Origin: DASSUW01 sp963792385
GTDB lineage: Bacteria > Actinomycetota > Thermoleophilia > Solirubrobacterales > Solirubrobacteraceae
Assembly (NCBI GenBank): GCA_963792385.1
Contig: CAWBVZ010000012.1
Span: 1,178,001 to 1,242,000, forward strand
DNA: 64,000 nucleotides
Direction: 5' to 3'
Under the pieces are notes generated by a model. That model had not been told where the DNA came from and searched no databases. It saw nothing but the letters and a program-made list of their open reading frames with translations. The number at the start of each line of letters is the position of its first letter. The first letter of the stretch is position 1. A program made the translations under genes and the position numbers. Shown one piece after another: positions 42,310 to 48,618 of this stretch.

Positions 42310-43032
42310 TCAGGCCGGGACACCGGCGCGGCGTGTGCGGGCGAGTGCTGCCAGGGCTATCGCGAGACCGACTCCGCCGACCACGAGTCCGGCGATGCCG
42401 AGGGCGTCGCTGCCACTGTCGTCGTCGGCCGTGGAGCTCGCGGCGGCCGGCGACGGCGTCGTGTCGCCGGCAGCGCCGGGCGCTCCATGCCCGCCACCCG
42501 ACGACGCCGCGGTCAGCGTGACGATCGGGGCGGGCTCGTCGGCGTCCTCCGGGCCGATCCAGCGGACGATCTGGCCGTCGTCGTAGGTCTGCAGGGCCTT
42601 GAACTCCAGCTTGTCGCCCGGCTGCCCCTTGGGCATGCGAAGCGAGAGCCCGAAGTCGACGAACTCGCCGGGAGCGATCCTCCCGGCCCGGCCGTGGCCG
42701 GTCCAGGTGACCTCGGATACGGCCTCGTCGATCTCGAAGCCCTCGTCGGTCTTGATCGGCTCGTCGAGCTTCGCCCGCTTCACCGTCACCGTCCAGCCGG
42801 GGCGCGGCTCGTAGGACACGAACGCGAATCCGCTGGGCAGTTGCACATCGACCTTGGTCGTCGCGCTGTCGTCGCGCTCGTTCGGGACGCGGACGTCGAG
42901 CCGGGCGAAGCCGTCCGCGGGCGCCGTTGACGGCTGCAGCGTCACATGGGCGGACGCCGCGGCGGGCAGCGCGAGCGCGGCTGCGGCAGTGACGGCCGCG
43001 ACGGCGCGCGACCGGTGGTATGGGAACGGCAA
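42310..43032 (-). CDS. YcnI-like (DUF1775) protein with C-terminal membrane anchor
   Basis: 240 residues. The signal peptide ends ASA, and the mature start is H29-V-T-L-Q-P. RVPNERDD, PRPGWTVTVKRAKL, VTWTGHG and GEFVDFGLSLRMP match the family. A Ser/Gly/Ala linker leads to one membrane helix (about 205-230). The start codon is TTG at 43032 with GAAGGAG five bases upstream. It is the anchored counterpart of the short YcnI at 41397, suggesting a relay between free and membrane-bound copper carriers. Confidence 0.86.
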   Translation of the reverse strand: MPFPYHRSRAVAAVTAAAALALPAAASAHVTLQPSTAPADGFARLDVRVPNERDDSATTKVDVQLPSGFAFVSYEPRPGWTVTVKRAKLDEPIKTDEGFEIDEAVSEVTWTGHGRAGRIAPGEFVDFGLSLRMPKGQPGDKLEFKALQTYDDGQIVRWIGPEDADEPAPIVTLTAASSGGGHGAPGAAGDTTPSPAAASSTADDDSGSDALGIAGLVVGGVGLAIALAALARTRRAGVPA

Positions 43033-43092
43033 GGGTGCTCCTTCTCAGAGTCGGGTTCGGCAGGCGGAAGCGCGCCTACCGCCCGACGAGCG

Positions 43093-43413
43093 TCAGGCGG
43101 CCGGCGCGAGAGACGCCGGCGGCCCGCGGACGCCGAAGGAGCCCTGCAAGAAGACCGAACGCAGCGCCAGGACAGCGCGTGGGCGCCAACGCTGGGTCCG
43201 GCGACGCGACCGCGGCGGCCGAGCCGCGCCGTGCCGGCGGGCGACGATCCGATCCTCGCCGATGTAGCGGCCCGAGAGCAGCAGCGCCGCGATCAGGAAC
43301 AGCGGCGTGAGACAGAGCGTGAGCTCGTTGACGCCTGTGAACGCCTGCGCTGCGGCGCAGGCGACCACGAGAGCGGTCAGGTACAGCAGAAAGCGGCGCT
43401 GCGGTCCCGGCAC
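43093..43413 (-). CDS. Small two-helix membrane protein of unknown function
   Basis: 106 residues from GTG 43413. Two hydrophobic helices (about 8-26 and 34-49: RFLLYLTALVVACAAAQAF; TLCLTPLFLIAALLL) are followed by a strongly basic cytoplasmic tail with RSRRRTQRWRPR. It lies between the redoxin and YcnI genes with gaps of 40 and 60 bases. The longer frame to 43770 is a shadow of the redoxin gene. No family recognised; weak ribosome site. Confidence 0.55.
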   Translation of the reverse strand: MPGPQRRFLLYLTALVVACAAAQAFTGVNELTLCLTPLFLIAALLLSGRYIGEDRIVARRHGAARPPRSRRRTQRWRPRAVLALRSVFLQGSFGVRGPPASLAPAA

Positions 43414-43453
43414 AGCGGCGAAGCCTAGCCCAAAGCCTCGTCGCGGGAGTGCG

Positions 43454-44359
43454 CTAACCGAAGGTGAACACGTACGCGCGCACGCCCGCGTCGAGGAACG
43501 TGATCTCGAACGTGCGCTCGGCGGCCGTCCCTGGCTGGCGGACGAGCTGGTACATCCGCGGCTCGGAGACGGTGCCTGCGCCGGATTCGTCGACGTCGAG
43601 GCCGCGGGCATCACCAGGCGGCTGACCGTCGAGGTGCACGGTGAAGCGGGCGGGGGCGCGCGACGCCGGCGGCGTGAGGACCAGGTTGAGATCGCGTGCC
43701 TGGAAGCGGTACGCGATCGAACCGCCGGCCGCCTCGAGGACGGCGTCCTCGTCGCCCACGGACCACTCACCGGCGAGCGCCCACTCGTTGAGTGCCAGCG
43801 TGTCGGCGCGCCGGTCGCTGCGGCGTTCGCCGCGGGCGCCGCCGACGTAGGTCTCCGGCGACCCCAGGGTGTCCCAGTCGGCGGCCTCGGCGATGCCGCC
43901 GGCGTCGACGCGGACGGTGTCCTCGTCGACGCCCAGCAGCTGCTGGATCGCTCGCTCCGTCTCCTCGTAGGCGCCCTCGCCGAAGTGCCGGAAGCCCACC
44001 CGCCCGTCGCGATCGACGAGGTAGGCGGCGGGCCAGTAGTGATTGTCGAACGCCCGCCAGATGGCGAACGCGTTGTCGATCACCACCGGATAGCCGACTT
44101 CCAGCTCGGCGGCGGCGCGGCGAACGTTGTCGAGGTCGTGCTCGAACCCGAACTCGGGCGCGTGTGCGCCGACCACGACGAGCCCGCGGTCGCGATACCG
44201 CTCGTGCCACGCGCTGACGTACGGCAGCGTCCGGAGCCAGTTGACGCACGAGTACGTCCAGAAGTCGACGAGCACGACGCGCCCGCGGAGCCCTTCCGCG
44301 GTGAGCGGCTCGGAGTTGAGCCACACGGGCGCGCCATCGAGCGCCGAGAGCGGGGTCAT
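43454..44359 (-). CDS. Redoxin (DipZ/TlpA-like thioredoxin fold) with altered CxxC
   Basis: 301 residues without signal peptide. The thioredoxin domain (about 10-150) contains VVLVDFWTYSCVNWLRTLPY. In related DipZ C-terminal domains this is SCINC; here the second cysteine is tryptophan (C38, W41), so dithiol exchange is unlikely. GLVVVGAHAPEFGFEHD and YPVVIDNAFAIWRAFDNHYWPAAYLVD are otherwise intact. The second half (about 170-301) is a beta-sandwich as in DipZ proteins. First gene of the copper-type operon; the role may be one-cysteine chemistry or binding. Confidence 0.83.
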   Translation of the reverse strand: MTPLSALDGAPVWLNSEPLTAEGLRGRVVLVDFWTYSCVNWLRTLPYVSAWHERYRDRGLVVVGAHAPEFGFEHDLDNVRRAAAELEVGYPVVIDNAFAIWRAFDNHYWPAAYLVDRDGRVGFRHFGEGAYEETERAIQQLLGVDEDTVRVDAGGIAEAADWDTLGSPETYVGGARGERRSDRRADTLALNEWALAGEWSVGDEDAVLEAAGGSIAYRFQARDLNLVLTPPASRAPARFTVHLDGQPPGDARGLDVDESGAGTVSEPRMYQLVRQPGTAAERTFEITFLDAGVRAYVFTFG

Positions 44360-44386
44360 GGTCTGAGTTTCAGGCGTCGGTGGTGC

Positions 44387-44590
44387 TCATGGCGTCACGA
44401 CCACGTGCTTGACGTCCGCCATGTAGCGACCGGCGGCCGCTGTGGCTTCCTCCGGCGTGCTTCCGCCCTGCCGGGCGTCGAAGTACGCCGCGTACCAGTC
44501 CCACCAGTCGTGCGGTGGGGCGACGGCCTCGTACGAACCATGATGCTCGGCCGTCTCGTGGAGGAGCTGCGCAATCGCGTCAACGTCCAT
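44387..44590 (-). CDS. Conserved small protein
   Basis: 67 residues without signal or membrane helix, rich in His, Trp and Tyr (LLHETAEHHGSYEA, PPHDWWDWYAAYFDARQGG, ending VKHVVVTP). It starts three bases after the VOC stop and is probably co-translated with it. It looks like a small helical domain associated with VOC proteins; function unknown. Confidence 0.72.
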   Translation of the reverse strand: MDVDAIAQLLHETAEHHGSYEAVAPPHDWWDWYAAYFDARQGGSTPEEATAAAGRYMADVKHVVVTP

Positions 44591-44593
44591 CGG

Positions 44594-45073
44594 TCACACC
44601 CGGCCCGGCAGCCGCTCGGTGATCTCCTGCAGGACCCATTGGTTGCCGTCGGGGTCCGAGAACGACGCCAGGCTGGCGTACGACCGGCGGTCCGGGTCGA
44701 GGCCCGGCGTCGGGCCCTTGCCGGGCTCGTTGTGGAAGATCTCACTGACGTCGACGCCGCGGCTGACCAGATCGTCGCGGGCGGCTTTGATGTCATCGAC
44801 GATCAGCAGCAGGCGCTGCAGGGGGCCTGCCATCGTCGTCGTGCCCTCCCCGAACTGGATCGAAGCCGCCGAGCCCGGCGGGGTGAACTGCACTCCGCGG
44901 GTGTCCGGGGTTGGCTTGAAGTCGATGTCGAAACGCCAGCCGAGGCGCTGGTAGAAGGCCTTGGCGCGGTCGACGTCGGCGACCGGCAACGTCGTGACCT
45001 CGAACCTCGTCGCGATGTTCGAGGGGCGGGACGCCTCTGTCTCGGAGGCGGTGCTCGATTGCGAGCTGCTCAT
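44594..45073 (-). CDS. VOC family protein
   Basis: 159 residues with a disordered Ser/Thr-rich start (1-22), then one VOC module: RFEVTTLPVADVDRAKAFYQRLGWRFDIDF ... RLLLIVDDIKAARDDLVSRGVDVSEIF ... ASFSDPDGNQWVLQEI, read here in parts. E in VLQEI is a likely metal ligand. Similar proteins are annotated as glyoxalases or extradiol-like dioxygenases without proven substrate. It diverges from the SDR gene. Confidence 0.84.
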   Translation of the reverse strand: MSSSQSSTASETEASRPSNIATRFEVTTLPVADVDRAKAFYQRLGWRFDIDFKPTPDTRGVQFTPPGSAASIQFGEGTTTMAGPLQRLLLIVDDIKAARDDLVSRGVDVSEIFHNEPGKGPTPGLDPDRRSYASLASFSDPDGNQWVLQEITERLPGRV

Positions 45074-45136
45074 AGGGGCCTTCCCTGGGTCGGGGTTGTT
45101 GTCAGGTTAACTGCCCAGCCGACCATCGGAGGACGC

Positions 45137-45862
45137 ATGACCCAGGAACTGCTCGGCCAGACCGTCGTGCTGATCGGCGGCAGCGCCGGAATCGGCCTCG
45201 AAACCGCTCGACGCGCCCGGAGTGCGGGCGCCGACGTCGTCCTCACGGGCCGCGATCCCGAGCGGCTCGAGCGGGCCGCGCTCGACGTCGACGCGCGGAG
45301 CACCGCCGCCTTCGATGCGAACGATCCTGCGGCGCTGAAGCGCCTCTTCGACGGGTTGCCGGACCCGATCGACCATGTGCTGGTCACGGCGGGCGGGCCG
45401 CACTACGGGCCGATGCTCGAGATGGACGCAGATCAGATACGCGAGGCGATCAGCGATCACGTGGTGCTGGCGCTCGAGGTTGCGCGCAACGCCGTCGGCA
45501 AGATGAGGCCAGGCGGCACGCTGCTGCTCATGGGCGGCACCGGCGGCCGCCGGATCAGTCGCGACCTCGGGATCATGTCCGCGGCGACCGCCGTGCTGCC
45601 TCCGTTCACGGCGACCCTCGCGCTCGAGCTCGCCCCGGTTCGCGTCAACCTCATCGCCGCCGGCTTCGTCGACACGCCGTTGTCGGCTTCGCTGCTCGGC
45701 GAAGGACTCGAAGCCCGGCGCGAGGAGCTCCGCACGAAGCTCCCCATCGGGCGCGTCGTCGGGCCGGCCGACGTCGCGGCCCTCGCCGTCCACATCATGA
45801 CCAACACCGCCCTCACCGGCGCGACCTACGACATCGACGGGGGACAGCAGTTCGTCGCGTAG
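45137..45862 (+). CDS. Atypical short-chain dehydrogenase/reductase
   Basis: 241 residues. The nucleotide motif is GGSAGIG (VVLIGGSAGIGLETA) and LVTAGG replaces NNAG. The catalytic Ser-Tyr-Lys set is absent: the segment aligned with YSASKAA reads IMSAATAV, so Tyr and Lys are Met and Thr. GFVDTP and TGATYDIDGG are present. It keeps the fold and likely binds NAD(P) but may not be a classical oxidoreductase. ATG 45137 follows GGAGG. It diverges from the VOC operon. Confidence 0.85.
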   Translation: MTQELLGQTVVLIGGSAGIGLETARRARSAGADVVLTGRDPERLERAALDVDARSTAAFDANDPAALKRLFDGLPDPIDHVLVTAGGPHYGPMLEMDADQIREAISDHVVLALEVARNAVGKMRPGGTLLLMGGTGGRRISRDLGIMSAATAVLPPFTATLALELAPVRVNLIAAGFVDTPLSASLLGEGLEARREELRTKLPIGRVVGPADVAALAVHIMTNTALTGATYDIDGGQQFVA

Positions 45863-45873
45863 CATCGGGGCGC

Positions 45874-46524
45874 ATGAAGTCGTGCTGCCAGGGCGTCGAT
45901 GAGGTCTTTGGTGAGCGAGCCGCCCGCAACGACCTCCGTCGCTACCGCAAGCGCGGTCCGTCCAAGCAGACGCGGCTGCTGCTCGACGCGATCCGTGACG
46001 AAGGCATCGAGCGCGCCAGTGTGCTGGACATCGGCGGTGGGATCGGGGCGATCCAGCAGGAACTGCTCGAGGCAGGCGCCGGCCACGCCACGAGCGTCGA
46101 CGCGTCGGTCGCATACCTGCGGGCCGCGCGAGAGGAGGCCGAGCGACGCGGCACCGCCGACCGCGTGAGCTACCACGCGGGTGATTTCGTCGCGCTCGCC
46201 GAGGGCATCGAGCGGGCCGACGTGGTCACGCTCGATCGCGTGATCTGCTGCTACCCCGATGTGCAAGCCCTCGTCGGCCGCTCGGCCGACCATGCACGCC
46301 GGATCTACGGACTCGTCTATCCGCGCGACACATGGTGGGTGCGGAGCGGCGTCCGCGTGGCGAACCTCTGGCTGCGCCTCGCCCGGCGGACCTTTCGCGC
46401 GCACGTGCATCCCACGCGGATCGTCGACGCCGCGGCGCGCGAGCGCGGCCTCACGCCGCGACTGCAACGCGGCGCCGGTCCGGTGTGGCAGGTGGCGCTC
46501 TACACCCGGGACGTCGCTGGCTAA
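45874..46524 (+). CDS. SAM-dependent methyltransferase
   Basis: 216 residues of class I methyltransferase fold. Motif I is VLDIGGGIGAIQQELLEAG (about 50-68), then the acidic strand end SVDAS and a later DVVTLDRVICCYPD. The N-terminus has CC (K-S-C-C-Q) that might bind metal. The substrate is unknown; the weak BchM/UbiE-like pattern does not allow assignment. It follows the SDR gene by 11 bases and precedes the arsenic-type operon, separated by its own operator. Confidence 0.83.
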   Translation: MKSCCQGVDEVFGERAARNDLRRYRKRGPSKQTRLLLDAIRDEGIERASVLDIGGGIGAIQQELLEAGAGHATSVDASVAYLRAAREEAERRGTADRVSYHAGDFVALAEGIERADVVTLDRVICCYPDVQALVGRSADHARRIYGLVYPRDTWWVRSGVRVANLWLRLARRTFRAHVHPTRIVDAAARERGLTPRLQRGAGPVWQVALYTRDVAG

Positions 46525-46526
46525 CG

Positions 46527-46550
46527 CATCAAATTAGCTTGATGTATTAT
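46527..46550 (+). promoter_or_regulatory. ArsR-type operator CATCAA-6-TTGATG and -10 box
   Basis: An exact inverted repeat CATCAA (46527-46532) and TTGATG (46539-46544) is followed at once by TATTAT (46545-46550), a near-consensus -10 box. The expected transcript start is at the GTG of the ArsR-ArsC gene (46559), so the message is probably leaderless and repressed by its own ArsR domain. Confidence 0.65.
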
Positions 46551-46558
46551 CCGGCAGG

Positions 46559-47332
46559 GTGATGCCCTCACCTCCGCGATTTCTGCGCCTCGCAGGCCAT
46601 CCGCTGCGGTGGCGGCTGCTGAGCGAACTGGCGCGCAGCGATCGGCGTGTCGGCGAGCTATGCGAGCTCGCCGGGCAGCGCCAGAGCTTGGTCTCCTACC
46701 ACCTGCGTCAGCTGCGCGACGACGGAGTGGTGTCGGCGCGCCGCAGCCTCGCTGACGGCCGCGACACCTACTACGTGCTCGAACTGGCGCGCTGTGGTGA
46801 GTTGCTCGCGAGCGCCGGCGCCTCGCTGCACCCGGGCCTGACGCCGGCCGCCGGCTCCCACCCCGGCGTGAGCCGCTCGGCGCGAGCGCGTGTGCTGTTT
46901 CTCTGCACGGGCAACAGCGCGCGCTCGCAGATGGCCGAGGCGCTGGCTGAACACCTGTCCGACGGCGCGGTCCGCGCGGTCAGCGCCGGGAGCCATCCCA
47001 AGCCGCTGCATCCCAACGCGGTGCGCGTGATGCGTGAGCGCGGGCTCGATCTCGAGGGCTGCCGCTCCAAGCACCTGGACGAGTTCACCGGCCGGCGCTT
47101 CGACTACGTGGTCAGCCTCTGCGACCGCGTGCGCGAGGTCTGTCCCGAGTTCCCCGGCACACCACAGGCGATCCACTGGAGCGTTCGCGACCCGGCGCGC
47201 GAGCCGGGGACCGACGAGGAGACCCTGCCGGCCTTCGAACGCACAGCCGCCGAGCTCGAGACGCGCATCGGCTTCTTGCTCGCGGCGATCAGCCACACCA
47301 CCGCCTCCCAGGAGGTCATCGAGCATGCCTGA
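46559..47332 (+). CDS. ArsR regulator - ArsC arsenate reductase fusion
   Basis: 257 residues. Residues 1-85 are an ArsR winged helix (LRLAGHPLRWRLLSELARS, SLVSYHLRQLRDDGVVSARR). Residues 108-250 are a low-molecular-weight phosphatase-type arsenate reductase with the P-loop CTGNSARSQ (C116) and a redox cysteine pair C188/C195, the spacing of the thioredoxin-coupled C10/C82/C89 enzyme. The protein can therefore both sense and reduce. The GTG start is immediately followed by ATG. It overlaps the next gene by eight bases. Confidence 0.9.
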   Translation: MMPSPPRFLRLAGHPLRWRLLSELARSDRRVGELCELAGQRQSLVSYHLRQLRDDGVVSARRSLADGRDTYYVLELARCGELLASAGASLHPGLTPAAGSHPGVSRSARARVLFLCTGNSARSQMAEALAEHLSDGAVRAVSAGSHPKPLHPNAVRVMRERGLDLEGCRSKHLDEFTGRRFDYVVSLCDRVREVCPEFPGTPQAIHWSVRDPAREPGTDEETLPAFERTAAELETRIGFLLAAISHTTASQEVIEHA

Positions 47333-47708
47333 CGAGTTCGTCAACGTCCGCTACATGGTCGACGACGTCGACAACGCGGTCGCGTTCTACACCACGCACT
47401 TCGGTTTCGAGCTGCGCTCCAGCCACGCCCCCGCGTTCGCCGACGTCATCCGGGGTCACCTGCGCCTGTTGCTCAGCGGCCCCGCCAGCTCGGCCGGACG
47501 ACCGATGCCCGACGGGCGCACACCCAGGCCCGGCGGCTGGAACCGCATCCACCTGATCGTCGAGGATCTCGCCGGCGAGGTCGAGCGGCTGCGAGCCGCG
47601 GGGCTGAGCTTCCGCAACGACATCGTCAGTGGCCCGGGCGGCCGGCAGATCCTGCTCGACGATCCCGCCGGCAACCCGATCGAGCTCTTCCAACCCGCCG
47701 GAGTCTGA
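47325..47708 (+). CDS. VOC family protein in the ArsR-ArsC operon
   Basis: 127 residues: one VOC module with NVRYMVDDVDNAVAFYTTHF at the start, RIHLIVEDLAGEVERL in the middle and ILLDDPAGNPIELFQP at the end; H and E there are possible metal ligands. It lacks the cysteine pair of ArsI, so C-As lyase activity is not supported. GGAGG lies upstream of ATG 47325 inside the previous gene. It is followed two bases later by the cupin gene. Confidence 0.85.
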   Translation: MPDEFVNVRYMVDDVDNAVAFYTTHFGFELRSSHAPAFADVIRGHLRLLLSGPASSAGRPMPDGRTPRPGGWNRIHLIVEDLAGEVERLRAAGLSFRNDIVSGPGGRQILLDDPAGNPIELFQPAGV

Positions 47709-47710
47709 CC

Positions 47711-48127
47711 ATGGCGTCCGTACCAGAGCTTCAGACCAACGTCCTGCTGCGCAGTGAGCAGTCCGGCGGTCACGTCTCGATGATGGAGAACCTCGTCCGC
47801 GCGCACAGCGCCGGCCCGCCCCTGCACACGCACGACTTCGACGAAGCGTTCTACATGCTCGAAGGCGAGCTGATCTTCCAGGTCGAGGACGAGCGGTTCA
47901 CCAAGCGCGCGGGCGAGTTCGCGTTCGCTCCGCGCAACGTTGTTCACGCGCTCGCCAACCACAGCGACGCGGACGCGCGCTATCTGCTCGTCTGCACGCC
48001 GGCCGGGCTCGAGCGCCACTTCGCGCTTGCCGCCGCGGCTGCCGAGGGCGTCGAGCCGCCGGACTGGGCGCTGCAGCCCAGTCCCGAGATCACCGTCGTC
48101 GGCCCGCAACTGGCGCGCGACGGATGA
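47711..48127 (+). CDS. Cupin domain protein
   Basis: 138 residues, single cupin barrel. Motif 1 is PPLHTHDFDEAFYMLEGEL (H, H, E metal ligands) and motif 2 is FAFAPRNVVHALANHSD (H). It may be a small dioxygenase, isomerase or sensor; the substrate is unknown. Third gene of the ArsR-ArsC operon, two bases after the VOC gene, and followed by a terminator. Confidence 0.85.
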   Translation: MASVPELQTNVLLRSEQSGGHVSMMENLVRAHSAGPPLHTHDFDEAFYMLEGELIFQVEDERFTKRAGEFAFAPRNVVHALANHSDADARYLLVCTPAGLERHFALAAAAAEGVEPPDWALQPSPEITVVGPQLARDG

Positions 48128-48148
48128 CCGCGCGTGATCGCGGCGGCG

Positions 48149-48172
48149 GCGCCCGCGATCGACCGCGGGCGC
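48149..48172. terminator. Bidirectional hairpin terminator
   Basis: A GCGCCCGCG/CGCGGGCGC stem with a six-base loop, flanked by further GGCGGC/GCCGCC pairing, lies between the convergent cupin gene and the small exported-protein gene. Confidence 0.6.
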
Positions 48173-48192
48173 TCGCCGCCGGGCGGCGAACG

Positions 48193-48483
48193 TCACGAGT
48201 GGGCGGTGAAGCGACTCCGTCCGGGCGCGGCGGTGAGCACGTGCGCGCCGCCGTAGCCGATCAGGACGAGCGCGAGCATCCCGGCGGCGCCGATGCCGGC
48301 GTCGGTCCAGTCCAGCCCCTGGTCGGCCTGCACGCGCACGACCCGGACGGGTTCGGGCGCGGGGCCGTCGACCCGGCGGCCGTTGTCGAGCGGCATGGCG
48401 AGCGCGGCGGGCGCGGTGGTTGCGATCGCGGCGGCCGTCGCGACGGTGGCGAGCAGACGGCGTTGGTGCGTGCTGCGGAGCAT
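48193..48483 (-). CDS. Small exported membrane-anchored protein
   Basis: 96 residues with a signal peptide ending near ALA (about 29), a short polar exported part and a C-terminal helix (about 62-83: AGIGAAGMLALVLIGYGGAHVL) followed by a basic tail. GGAAGGG lies five bases before ATG 48483. It diverges from the BTAD regulator; the 135-base gap carries CCGGT repeats on both sides, so the two may be co-regulated. No known family. Confidence 0.75.
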   Translation of the reverse strand: MLRSTHQRRLLATVATAAAIATTAPAALAMPLDNGRRVDGPAPEPVRVVRVQADQGLDWTDAGIGAAGMLALVLIGYGGAHVLTAAPGRSRFTAHS

Positions 48484-48557
48484 GAGAGCCCTTCCGGTTT
48501 CCGCCGGTCGCCCGATGCGACCGGATCGCAACGAAGCTCCCGCAGCGCGGCTTCGGA

Positions 48558-48596
48558 CCGGTAGGAGCCGGTTGTAAGCCGGTAAACGCGCCGGTA
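48558..48596 (+). repeat. Four CCGGT(A/T) direct repeats, 10-12 base spacing
   Basis: CCGGTA 48558, CCGGTT 48568, CCGGTA 48579 and CCGGTA 48591 lie on one face of the helix, ending 22 bases before the BTAD gene. Two further copies at 48494 and 48504, ten bases apart, sit near the divergent gene. SARP/BTAD regulators typically bind direct repeats with about 11-base spacing, so this is a likely operator. Confidence 0.6.
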
Positions 48597-48618
48597 GCGT
48601 CGCACTGAGGCGTACTGA

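Noticed and set aside
47325..47708. VOC protein as an ArsI C-As lyase
   Set aside because: The cysteine pair needed for trivalent organoarsenical binding is not present.
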